NCBI GenBank assembly: GCA_018261905.1
Contig: JAGTRU010000010.1
Location: 170,664-234,663, forward strand
Reading direction: 5' to 3'
Source: Pseudomonadota bacterium
GTDB lineage: Bacteria; Pseudomonadota; Gammaproteobacteria; Burkholderiales; Rhodocyclaceae
DNA length: 64,000 nucleotides
Part shown: positions 44,512 to 52,387 of the stretch, in pieces
How the letters are laid out: each line of letters starts with the position of its first letter
How positions within the stretch are numbered: position 1 is the stretch's first letter
Position numbers and translations under genes: made by a program
The notes under the pieces: model-generated
What the model saw: the letters and a program-made list of their open reading frames with translations, nothing else
Database searches by the model: none
What the model was told of the DNA's origin: nothing

Positions 44512-44871
44512 GCTCTTCTATATCAGGAAATAGTGCCCTGGCGAGGGCCGGGATCGAGGCGGATTCTACCGGTTCCCGGCATGCTGTGCACTGCGGGTGC
44601 CCATGGCATAATGCCGCGTTGATAAGGTGCGTGGGGCGGGTAGCGATGGTGCAGGAAAATTCCGGGCATGTTTTGCCAAAGGTGGGTACTTGCTTGCGGG
44701 TCGGCGATCGACGGGTCTGCCCATACCTGCTGCCGCCGCCTTATCGCACCAGTGCCGGCCTCGTTAGCAGCGACCGGCGCTCCCATCTCGATCGCCGCGC
44801 TTCGTGGATTCGCGAGTATTGTCTCGAGACGGCTTTGCCCTGCTGATCAATAACCAAGGAAAACCACACAA
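44512..44871. other. Intergenic region between parE and the DUF808 gene
   Basis: 360 bases between divergent genes. An extended -10-like TGGCATAAT lies at 44604-44612 without a clear -35. AAGGA at 44856-44860 is the probable ribosome site of the DUF808 gene. A 118-codon open frame on the + strand that starts inside parE crosses it but has no recognisable features, so I do not call it. Confidence 0.4.
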
Positions 44872-45795
44872 ATGGCCGGAGCCAGTCTTTTAGTCCTGCT
44901 CGATGATATTGCCACGATCCTCGACGATGTTGCGCTGTTAACCAAGGTCGCCGCCCAGAAAACGGCCGGCGTCCTGGGCGACGATCTGGCGCTCAATGCC
45001 GAGCAGGTTTCCGGCGTCCGCGCCGAGCGCGAATTGCCGGTGGTCTGGGCGGTTGGCGTCGGTTCGCTGAAAAACAAGGCGATCCTGGTGCCGGCGGCGT
45101 TGGCGATCAGCGCCTTGATTCCCTGGGCGATCATGCCGCTGTTGATGATCGGCGGCTTCTATCTGTGCCTGGAAGGGGTCGAGAAGCTCGCCCACAAGTG
45201 GCTGCACAGCCCGCAGGAGGATGCTTCACACCATGCCGAGGAACTGGCGGCGGTAGCCGATGAAGAGGTCGATCTGGAAGTCTTCGAGGCCGAGAAGATC
45301 AAGGGGGCGATCCGCACCGATTTCGTGTTGTCGGCCGAAATCATCGTCATTGCCCTCGGGACCGTGGCCGGCCAGCCGTTCGCGACGCAGGTCACCGTCT
45401 TGGTCGGCATCGCGCTGATCATGACGGTGGGGGTTTATGGCTTTGTCGCCGGCATCGTCAAGATGGACGACCTCGGTTTGTATCTGCTGAAAAAAGGCCA
45501 TGGCGCGGCCAAGACCATCGGCAAGGGCCTGCTGCTGACCGCCCCGAAACTGATGAAGGCGCTGACGGTGATCGGTACCGTCGCGATGTTTCTGGTCGGC
45601 GGCGGCATTCTGGCGCACGGCATCGCGCCGCTCCATCATGGGATCGAACAGATCGGTGAAATGCTCGGCCTGTTCGGCGGCGTCGTGGCGGCGCTGCTCA
45701 ATGCGTTGGTCGGCATCGTCGGCGGTGGGCTGGCCCTGCTGGCGGTGACGTTATTCGGCAAACTGGCCGGCGTCTACAAAGGGAGTCGGGCATGA
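44872..45795 (+). CDS. DUF808 (YedI-like) inner-membrane protein
   Basis: 307 residues beginning GASLLVLLDDIATILDDVA, the hallmark of the DUF808 family. Several membrane segments follow ([46 protein letters not shown], and a Gly-rich C-terminal helix). Function unknown. It is translationally coupled to the next gene (ATGA at 45792-45795). A partial copy of its second half occurs at 47637-48052. Confidence 0.9.
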   Translation: MAGASLLVLLDDIATILDDVALLTKVAAQKTAGVLGDDLALNAEQVSGVRAERELPVVWAVGVGSLKNKAILVPAALAISALIPWAIMPLLMIGGFYLCLEGVEKLAHKWLHSPQEDASHHAEELAAVADEEVDLEVFEAEKIKGAIRTDFVLSAEIIVIALGTVAGQPFATQVTVLVGIALIMTVGVYGFVAGIVKMDDLGLYLLKKGHGAAKTIGKGLLLTAPKLMKALTVIGTVAMFLVGGGILAHGIAPLHHGIEQIGEMLGLFGGVVAALLNALVGIVGGGLALLAVTLFGKLAGVYKGSRA

Positions 45796-46829
45796 GCAAG
45801 GCACTGCGTCTTTCCGAAAAATGGTTCCGCCTCGGCCTCTGGCTGGTGGCCTTGGTCTTTGCCGGATTCCTGGTCGGGCTGGGCGGCACGGTGGTCGAAA
45901 ACCTGCCCCGGGTCGAGCATGGCTACAGTCTCGAAGACTTCATCGACAAGCCGGCCGCCAACGCCGCCCGGGCCGCCATCCGGGAAACCCAGGAAACCCG
46001 CCAGACGGCGGATGAAAAGCTGGAGCAGGAACAACTCGGGCTCAACAAGGCGCGGGCCGATGCGCAGACGGCGCGCGAAACTTTCAACAACTGGCTGGCC
46101 ACCCGCCATGTCACCCAGCGCGCCGAGCAGGATCCCGAACTGCTCGCCCGCACCCGCCAGCTCGATCAACTGAAGGCGGTCGAGCGCAAGGCGCTGGCCA
46201 AGGTCGAGGCGCAGCAGCAGATCCAGCTCAATGCCCAGCAGGCCGAGCAACACGCCCGGCGCGAGTTGAGCCGGCTGGAAAGTGCGGCGTCCAGCCAGTT
46301 GACCACCGAACTGCGCCGCCAGGAATTGCGGGTCTTTCTCTATCGCCTGGCGCTGACCCTGCCGCTGCTCGGCATCGCCGGCTGGCTGTTCGTCAGGAAG
46401 CGGCAGAGCACTTACTGGCCGTTCGTCTGGGGCTTCATCTATTTCGCCTTGTTCGCCTTCTTTGTCGAACTGGTGCCCTACCTGCCGAGCTACGGCGGCT
46501 ATGTGCGCTACGCCGTCGGCATCGTCATCACCGTGCTGGTCGGGCGCTACGCCATCATTGCCCTGAATCGCTACCGGGAAAAGCAGAAACTGGCCGAAAT
46601 GCTACCCGATGTCGAACGCCGCAAGGAGCTTTCCTACGACACGGCGCTCGCCCGGTTGGCCAAGAAAGTCTGCCCCGGTTGCGAACGGCCGGTCGATCTG
46701 GGCAACACCGCCATCGACTACTGCCCGCATTGCGGGATTTGCCTGTTTGATCGGTGCGGGCAATGCCAGGCGAGGAAAAGTGCGTTTGCGAGGTTTTGCC
46801 ATGCTTGTGGGTTGGGGGCGAAGGGGTGA
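45792..46829 (+). CDS. Membrane protein with coiled coil and C-terminal zinc ribbons
   Basis: 345 residues. One N-terminal membrane segment (about 14-36), a long Gln/Glu/Ala-rich coiled coil (about 50-180), three more membrane segments (about 185-265), and a C-terminal cytoplasmic region with eight or more Cys in CxxC pairs (CPGC, CPHCGIC, CGQC, CHAC) typical of double zinc ribbons. Similar genes are sometimes labelled serine endopeptidase, but I see no protease motif. It is coupled to the DUF808 gene, and its 3' end is overlapped by the ORF6N gene (GTGA). Confidence 0.75.
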   Translation: MSKALRLSEKWFRLGLWLVALVFAGFLVGLGGTVVENLPRVEHGYSLEDFIDKPAANAARAAIRETQETRQTADEKLEQEQLGLNKARADAQTARETFNNWLATRHVTQRAEQDPELLARTRQLDQLKAVERKALAKVEAQQQIQLNAQQAEQHARRELSRLESAASSQLTTELRRQELRVFLYRLALTLPLLGIAGWLFVRKRQSTYWPFVWGFIYFALFAFFVELVPYLPSYGGYVRYAVGIVITVLVGRYAIIALNRYREKQKLAEMLPDVERRKELSYDTALARLAKKVCPGCERPVDLGNTAIDYCPHCGICLFDRCGQCQARKSAFARFCHACGLGAKG

Positions 46830-47422
46830 GGGAGGCCGCCGCTCCGGTCCAGTCATTGATCGGCAGCCGCATCGTCATGCTGCGCGAGCAGCGCGTGATG
46901 CTCGACAGCGATCTGGCCGAACTCTACGGCGTGGAAACCCGCGTCCTGGTGCAGGCGGTCAAGCGGAACCTGGAGCGCTTCCCGGACGACTTCATGTTTC
47001 AACTGAGCAATCAGGACCTTGCGGCTTTGAGATCACAAATTGTGATGTCAAACACCGGGCGCGGTGGCCGCCGTACTGCGCCCTATGCCTTCACCGAGCA
47101 AGGCGTCGCCATGCTCTCCTCCGTGCTGGGCAGCCCCCGCGCCGTCGCCGTCAATATCGAGATCATGCGCACCTTCGTGCGCGTGCGCGAACTGGCGGCC
47201 ACCCATGGCGATCTGGCCAGCCGCCTGCACGAACTTGAGGAGAAGACCGAGGCGCTGGCCTTGCAGCACGATACCTTCGCGCACAACACCCGCGCCCAGT
47301 TGAAGCAGGTCTTCGAGGCCATTCGCCAATTGATGACCCCACCCGAGCCGCCCCGGCGGCCGATTGGGTTCGTGACAGAAGAGAAAGGCAGCAAGAGCAA
47401 AGCCGCCACGGGGGAAGCGTGA
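46826..47422 (+). CDS. ORF6N-domain protein
   Basis: 198 residues if started at GTG 46826, overlapping the previous stop; the frame is open upstream. The N-terminal 110 residues match the ORF6N DNA-binding domain of phage and island proteins (SRIVMLREQRVMLDSDLAELYGV, NLERFPDDFMFQL, YAFTEQGVAMLSSVL). A helical, coiled C-terminal part follows. It lies between the intact DUF808 gene pair and its decayed copy, so it probably arrived with, or helped cause, the rearrangement. Confidence 0.85.
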   Translation: MREAAAPVQSLIGSRIVMLREQRVMLDSDLAELYGVETRVLVQAVKRNLERFPDDFMFQLSNQDLAALRSQIVMSNTGRGGRRTAPYAFTEQGVAMLSSVLGSPRAVAVNIEIMRTFVRVRELAATHGDLASRLHELEEKTEALALQHDTFAHNTRAQLKQVFEAIRQLMTPPEPPRRPIGFVTEEKGSKSKAATGEA

Positions 47423-47634
47423 GCGCCGAGGGAACGACGGGGGCGCTCCAGGGCATCCGTACCCGCGCCTTGTACGACGAGTCAACCATTCGCATCTATC
47501 AGGCTTATCTGGACGCCATTGCCGATAGTGCGCGGGCCAACGGAGCTTGGGTTGTGCCACCGTTCAAGATGGAGTGGGTGAGGTCGATTAAGCCCTTGTT
47601 TCTGTGGAAATTGTGGTGCGTCCCCTATTATTGA
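47419..47634 (+). pseudogene. Truncated DUF4291 gene
   Basis: The first 60 or so residues ([36 protein letters not shown]) match the N-terminal third of DUF4291 proteins. The frame then turns into unrelated sequence (LWCVPYY) and stops. The DUF808 copy begins at about 47637 in another frame, so the join cut this gene. Its start overlaps the ORF6N stop (ATGA). Confidence 0.75.
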
Positions 47635-47636
47635 CG

Positions 47637-48052
47637 AGGGGGCGATCCGCACCGATTTCGTGTTGTCGGCCGAAATCATCGTCATAGCCCTCGGGACCGT
47701 GGCTGGCCAGCCGTTCGCGACGCAGGTCACCGTCTTGGTCGGCATCGCGCTGATCATGACGGTGGGGGTTTATGGTTTTGTCGCCGGCATCGTCAAGATG
47801 GACGACCTCGGTTTGTATCTGCTGAAAAAAGGCCATGGCGCGGCCAAGACCATCGGCAAGGGTCTGCTGCTGACCGCCCCGAAACTGGTGAAGGTGCTGA
47901 CGGTGATCGGCACCATCGCGATGTTTCTGGTTGGCGGCGTCGTGGCGGCGCTGCTCAATGCGTTGGTCGGCATCGTCGGCGGTGGGCTGGCCTTGCTGGC
48001 GGTGACGTTATTCGGCAAGCTGGCCGGCGTCTACAAAGGGAGTCGGCCATGA
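47637..48052 (+). pseudogene. Partial copy of the DUF808 gene
   Basis: From AGGGGGCGATCCGC onward the DNA is nearly identical to 45302-45795 of the intact gene. The N-terminal half is missing, and 78 bases (26 codons) are deleted in frame. The intact gene has GGCGGC-type repeats at both edges of the deleted segment (near 45599 and 45678), so slippage between repeats probably caused it. It still ends with the ATGA overlap. Without its start and first membrane segments it is unlikely to work. Confidence 0.85.
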
Positions 48053-48343
48053 GCAAGGCACTGCGTCTTTCCGAAAAATGGTTCCGCCTCGGCCTCTGGC
48101 TGGTGGCCTTGGTCTTTGCCGGTTTTCTGGTCGGGCTGGGGGGGCACGGTGGTCGAAAACCTGCCCCGGGTTGAGCATGACTACAGTCTCGAAGACTTCA
48201 TCGACAAGCCGGCCGCCATCGACTACTGCCCGCATTGCGGCATCTGCCTGTTCGAACACTGCTCCGCCTGCCAGGAGCGCAAGAGCGCCTTCGCCCGCTT
48301 TTGCCACGCCTGTGGCGCCGCCGGACAGAAGATCGTCGGCTAG
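48049..48343 (+). pseudogene. Partial copy of the zinc-ribbon membrane protein gene
   Basis: The copy starts at ATG 48049 like the intact gene at 45792. A run of seven G near 48139 adds one base and shifts the frame. The sequence then jumps from DKPAA, about residue 55, straight to IDYCPHCGICLF near the C-terminus, so most of the coiled coil and the other membrane segments are lost. The join is at a short GCCGCC/ACCGCC repeat. The last zinc ribbon (CSACQERKSAFARFCHAC) is intact but out of frame with the start. Confidence 0.82.
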
Positions 48344-48361
48344 GGTGAACCGGCGGCCTTC

Positions 48362-48934
48362 CTACATCCCGCCGAAACCGCCACCGCCCATGCCACCCCC
48401 GGGGCCGCCCATGCCGCCGCCGGGAGCGCCGCGCCGGCTCGGTCGTTCGCCAGCGCGCCCCGCGGCTCTGCTGCCGTTTTCGCACAGGCCCGAGTAGAGG
48501 GCGGGAATCGTCGCCGCCAGCGACTGGTCGGCAATTTTCTTCTGCTCGTCGTCGAGCCCCGCGTACAGTTTGTGGGCGGCCTCCTGGATGTCTTCCATGG
48601 CGGTCAGCCGGTTACGCACCATGTCGACCTTCAGGATGATCTGCTGGGGAGCGCTCTGGCGCACCGAACGGGGAGTTTGCAATTTCATCTGGTCGGCCAT
48701 CAGGGCGCCGATCTTGTCCTGGTAGGCGTCCCACAACACGGCTTGGGGCGGGGTCAGCCGCAAGGCGGTGGCAGTGCGCTGCAGTTGCTCCTGCAACTGG
48801 GCGGTGACCGAGGGGGGACCGCCGTCATCGCCTCCCGTGCCCCCCGGCGGCGGACCGTCACGGCCGCCCATTGGAGTGCAGGCGGCGATCGTCAGGGCGG
48901 CGGCCAGGAGGAGCGGGAGGAATTTTGGGGGCAT
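48362..48934 (-). CDS. Spy/CpxP-like periplasmic lipoprotein
   Basis: 190 residues. A lipoprotein signal ends LTIAACTP, followed by a Gly/Pro-rich linker, then a helical domain with the LTxxQ-like elements LRLTPPQAVLWDAY and LDDEQKKIADQSL found in Spy/CpxP chaperones. The C-terminus is a Gly/Met-rich tail (GGGMGGPGGGMGGGGFGGM), unusual for Spy and possibly metal-binding or disordered. It is convergent with the decayed zinc-ribbon gene. Confidence 0.72.
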   Translation of the reverse strand: MPPKFLPLLLAAALTIAACTPMGGRDGPPPGGTGGDDGGPPSVTAQLQEQLQRTATALRLTPPQAVLWDAYQDKIGALMADQMKLQTPRSVRQSAPQQIILKVDMVRNRLTAMEDIQEAAHKLYAGLDDEQKKIADQSLAATIPALYSGLCENGSRAAGRAGERPSRRGAPGGGMGGPGGGMGGGGFGGM

Positions 48935-49235
48935 GGCATGAGGGCACAGTGGAGAAGCGGAGATTTTCTCCGCAGACGGCGTTAAGGCCCGTTAAGCCGG
49001 GGTAAATCTTTGTCGCGGGCGAGTCCCGTGCGAAAGCGGAGCAACCGGCGCCGCGCCGCGCACGCCTTACCCGAGAAAAGCCAATTGAATCGCGGCGACG
49101 CAGAGGGGCAGAGGAAAAACCAAGGCTTGCCCGGGTCGTTCGGCCGAGCGTCCGGCTGAGCGGCAAAGACGATGCCCGCGACTTTTTTCACGCTCATCTC
49201 TGCGCCGCGGCGACTCGGCGGTAAGGTTTCCGGGC
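48935..49235. other. Intergenic region with weak inverted repeat
   Basis: 301 bases between the Spy-like gene and the histidine kinase, both on the minus strand. An imperfect inverted repeat (GCGGCGACGCAGAG near 49095 and CTCTGCGCCGCGGCG near 49199) is visible. It could be a structured transcript end for the kinase gene. No gene is supported. Confidence 0.4.
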
Positions 49236-50333
49236 TTAATCCTCGCTCGATGCCTGATCGGAGGAGCCCTGGCTGATCGGCAGGAAGACGGTAAAGGTGC
49301 TGCCGTGGCCGGCCGCGCTTTCGACCGTGATCTTGCCGCCGTGTTTTTCGATGATGCCGTAGGAAAGCGACAGGCCGAGGCCGGTGCCCTTGCCGACCGC
49401 TTTGGTCGTGAAGAAGGGGTCGAAGATCTTGGCCTGGATTTCCGGCGGGATGCCGCTGCCGGTGTCGCTGATCGAGATCCAGGCCTGTTCCGGCGTACTG
49501 CCGCTGCGCAAGGTGATGGTGCCGTGGTGGGCGATGGCCTGGGCGGCGTTGACCAGCAGGTTCATGAAAACCTGGTTGATCTGCGACGGCCGGCACTGGA
49601 CTTGCGGCAAGCTTGCGTAATCGCGGACGACGTCGGCCTTGTATTTGATCTCGTTCCACACCACGTTGAGGGTGCTTTCCAGACCGGCGTGGAGATCGAC
49701 CCATTCCAGGCTGACATCGCCGGTCCGCGAGAAGTCGCGCAGGTCCTGGACGATACGGCGGACCCGGGCGGTGCCGTCGATCGATTCGGTAATCAGGCTG
49801 GGGATGTCTTCGCGCATGAAATCGAGATCGGCCTGGCGGCAGAGTTCCTGCAACCGCTCGCTGGCCGCTGCATCCCGGGCGAGCAGGGGCGGGATGTCGT
49901 CGATCAGGGCGAGCAGTTTGCCGACGTAGCCCTTGAGGGTGCCCAGGTTGGAATTGACGAAGCCGATCGGGTTGTTGATTTCATGCGCCACTCCGGCGGC
50001 GAGTTGGCCGATCGAGGCGAGTTTTTCGGATTGCAGCAACTGGTTGTGGGCATCTTCCAGCTTATCGATGAGCCCCCGCTGCTCTTCCTTTTCACGCTGC
50101 AGGGCGTGGTTGATTTTTTCATTTTCGCGCACAGCCGCTTCCAGTTCGCGAGTCCGCTCGCGGACCTGCTTTTCCAGGGTGACGGCGGTCTGGAACATGC
50201 CGAAGTCGGAAACCTTGGCACTCATGTCGCGCTCGGCCCGGTTCATCAGGGCGGTGATGATCTTGTTGAGGCGGACGATCTCCGCCCGCAGGGCCTGCTC
50301 GTCGGCCGCGGCCAAATTACCCGATTCAGGCAT
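49236..50333 (-). CDS. Cytoplasmic sensor histidine kinase partner of FIST protein
   Basis: 365 residues from ATG 50333; upstream in-frame starts lie inside the FIST gene. A coiled coil fills about residues 15-115. The dimer/His box is [16 protein letters not shown], and the ATPase motifs are [21 protein letters not shown] and [11 protein letters not shown]. There is no membrane segment or sensor domain, so the signal probably comes from the FIST protein, whose gene overlaps by 8 bases. No response regulator is fused or adjacent; NarL, two genes upstream, already has NarX. Confidence 0.88.
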   Translation of the reverse strand: MPESGNLAAADEQALRAEIVRLNKIITALMNRAERDMSAKVSDFGMFQTAVTLEKQVRERTRELEAAVRENEKINHALQREKEEQRGLIDKLEDAHNQLLQSEKLASIGQLAAGVAHEINNPIGFVNSNLGTLKGYVGKLLALIDDIPPLLARDAAASERLQELCRQADLDFMREDIPSLITESIDGTARVRRIVQDLRDFSRTGDVSLEWVDLHAGLESTLNVVWNEIKYKADVVRDYASLPQVQCRPSQINQVFMNLLVNAAQAIAHHGTITLRSGSTPEQAWISISDTGSGIPPEIQAKIFDPFFTTKAVGKGTGLGLSLSYGIIEKHGGKITVESAAGHGSTFTVFLPISQGSSDQASSED

Positions 50334-51483
50334 CGCGGGTCTCCGGCGGGCAGCCGATGGCGATACCGGTGAATGTCTGGTTGACGTGGACGCTGCCGTA
50401 CTGCTCGCCATAGGTGCTGAAACCGACCGTGTTGTTGCGCTGGAACTCCGCGCCGGCCTGGTCTTTCTGGTTCTTCTTGGTGATTTCCAGGTTGCGCAGG
50501 ATGCAGTCGCAACCCAGCGTCAGGAGTGGCGGCCCGATCTCGGCCCGGATGTCGGCGAAGGTCTCGGCCAGGTCGGCGACGATATCGCCGCCCCGCGCTA
50601 CGCGCAGAATCAGTCCTTCCTCGATGGCGCAATAGAAACTCAGGCTGCCGTCCGGGTTGGCCTTCTGGATCGAGCGCACGTAGTCGGTGCCGTCGATGAC
50701 GACGACGACCGGGGTGGCGGCAAAGTGTTCGGTATCCAGTTCGCTGGGTTTGATGCCAAGGATCCGGGCATATTCGTCGGCCGCCGGCAGGCCGTTGATT
50801 TCCTTGACGATGCGGTGCTCGGCGTCGGCTTCGGTGACGACCAGGCGTTCGTTTTCGCTGGTGAAATGCTGGGTCTTGAAGATCTTGAAGGGAAGCGGCG
50901 TGGTGAACAGGAGCAGGACGGCGCTGTCGGTGTGGAAGGCGCCATCGTGGAAGACCCAGGTCCGGCTGAACTGCAGATCGTCGCCGGCCGAGCCGCCGCA
51001 CAGCGGAATGCCGCGCAGCGCCGATTGCAGCACTTGGACCACCGGCTCCTCGCGAATCGACATGCCGTCGATCATCAGGAAGGCGAAGGTGTTGGCCGCC
51101 GCGCTGTTCGCCGACAGGTTTTCCAGTTGCTGCTGCAGACCCTGGGTGAACGCTTGGCCCCGGGCGACTTCGAATTGCTGCAAGTGCGGCAGCAGGCCGC
51201 TGACCGCGCGTCCGGCGGCCGACGAAAAGCTGGCCCCGGCCAGGCTATGCGCACAATAGCCGGCCGGACCGATTTCACCGGCCGTGGTGCAGCCGATGAC
51301 GCGGACGCCGGCAAACAGACGGTTCATTTCATCGGCCAGAGGCTCCAGGTCGTAGGTGCTGGCGCAGAAAAAAATCACCAACTCGATGGCAGGCTGGTTG
51401 ACCGCGGCATGAAATTCGCGGGCCGCCTGCCGGGGGTCGCTGGCCGAGGTATGTCCCGGCAGGATCATGGGCGCGCTGAGCAT
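50326..51483 (-). CDS. FIST-domain sensor protein
   Basis: 385 residues from ATG 51483. It has a FIST-N domain (IELVIFFCASTYDLEPLADEM, VIGCTTAGEIGPAGY, LCGGSAGDDL) and a FIST-C domain (INGLPAADEYARILGI, LGCDCILRNLEITKK, GFSTYGEQYG, FTGIAIG). FIST proteins are thought to bind small ligands such as amino acids and pass the signal to kinases or other outputs. It overlaps the histidine kinase gene downstream, so the two act as a split sensor kinase. Confidence 0.9.
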   Translation of the reverse strand: MLSAPMILPGHTSASDPRQAAREFHAAVNQPAIELVIFFCASTYDLEPLADEMNRLFAGVRVIGCTTAGEIGPAGYCAHSLAGASFSSAAGRAVSGLLPHLQQFEVARGQAFTQGLQQQLENLSANSAAANTFAFLMIDGMSIREEPVVQVLQSALRGIPLCGGSAGDDLQFSRTWVFHDGAFHTDSAVLLLFTTPLPFKIFKTQHFTSENERLVVTEADAEHRIVKEINGLPAADEYARILGIKPSELDTEHFAATPVVVVIDGTDYVRSIQKANPDGSLSFYCAIEEGLILRVARGGDIVADLAETFADIRAEIGPPLLTLGCDCILRNLEITKKNQKDQAGAEFQRNNTVGFSTYGEQYGSVHVNQTFTGIAIGCPPETRDA

Positions 51484-51733
51484 GATGGATGTCCTTGATT
51501 GGGGCAGGGCTGCTGCCGGAAAATATTCTGCATTATCCCAGAATACGCGATTGCACCACCGTGGGGCAGAGGGCCGGAAGATAAACAAAGGCCAGCCCGG
51601 ATGGTTCGCCATGCCGGCGGGGTGAGCGGCATGCTCCGCGCTGTTCCTCGGCGACTGCGCGCTACGGTTTTTGGCATTATCCGAAGGCTGGCCGATCTGC
51701 CCTCGGCGTTGTCGCCGCTCCCGGCCGCCGACT

Positions 51734-52378
51734 TCAGTGGATCTGGTTGGCCACCGCCCAGACGGCGGCCTCGACCCGCGAGCGGAATTTCAATTTTTTC
51801 AGCAGGTTGCGGATATGGACCTTGACCGTGCTTTCCATGATGTCGAGTTCGCGGGCGATCAGCTTGTTCGACTGGCCGACCGCCAGGCATTTCAGGATGG
51901 CCGTTTCGCGTTCGGTCAGGTTGGCCTGCTGGCGGGTGTCGCCGACGCTTTCCTGGCGCAAGGCAGTGGCCAGCAGGCTGGTCAGTTCCGGGCTGATGGC
52001 GTTTTGCCCCTTGATGACGTTGCCGATCAGCTTGAGCATGTCGTCCGGATCGTTGTCCTTCAGGATATAGCCGTCGGAGCCGGCGCGGATGGCGGCAATG
52101 AGGTCTTCCGGAGCGTTGGAGACGGTGAGGATGATGATGCGCGCGTCGATTTCCAGGTCGCGCATGGTGCGCAGGGTTTCCAGGCCGTTGATGCCCTTCA
52201 TGTTGAGGTCGAGCAGGATCAGGTTGGGATCGAGTCGCTTGGCCTGGGCGATGCCCTCCTGGCCGCTGGCCGCTTCGCCGATCACGCTGTAGGCGGGGTC
52301 GAGTTCGAGCAACTGGCAGACGCCGCGGCGGAACAGGGGATGGTCGTCGATGACCAGAACGCGGGTGATGTCGGGCAT
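51734..52378 (-). CDS. narL: Nitrate/nitrite response regulator NarL
   Basis: 214 residues: a receiver domain (acidic DD near the start, phospho-Asp in LILLDLNMKGING, Lys in YILKDND) and a LuxR-type helix-turn-helix (LTERETAILKCLAVGQSNKLIARELDIMESTVKVHIRNLLKKL). It lies 9 bases downstream of narX. In this window it probably binds the 7-2-7 heptamer site at 54381-54396 and controls the divergent nap operon. Confidence 0.93.
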   Translation of the reverse strand: MPDITRVLVIDDHPLFRRGVCQLLELDPAYSVIGEAASGQEGIAQAKRLDPNLILLDLNMKGINGLETLRTMRDLEIDARIIILTVSNAPEDLIAAIRAGSDGYILKDNDPDDMLKLIGNVIKGQNAISPELTSLLATALRQESVGDTRQQANLTERETAILKCLAVGQSNKLIARELDIMESTVKVHIRNLLKKLKFRSRVEAAVWAVANQIH

Positions 52379-52387
52379 GGCGGGCTT

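Noticed and set aside
44490..44846. 118-codon open frame in the parE/DUF808 gap
   Set aside because: It starts within parE on the other strand, has no ribosome site or recognisable features, and is Arg/Ser/Cys-rich like a random frame.
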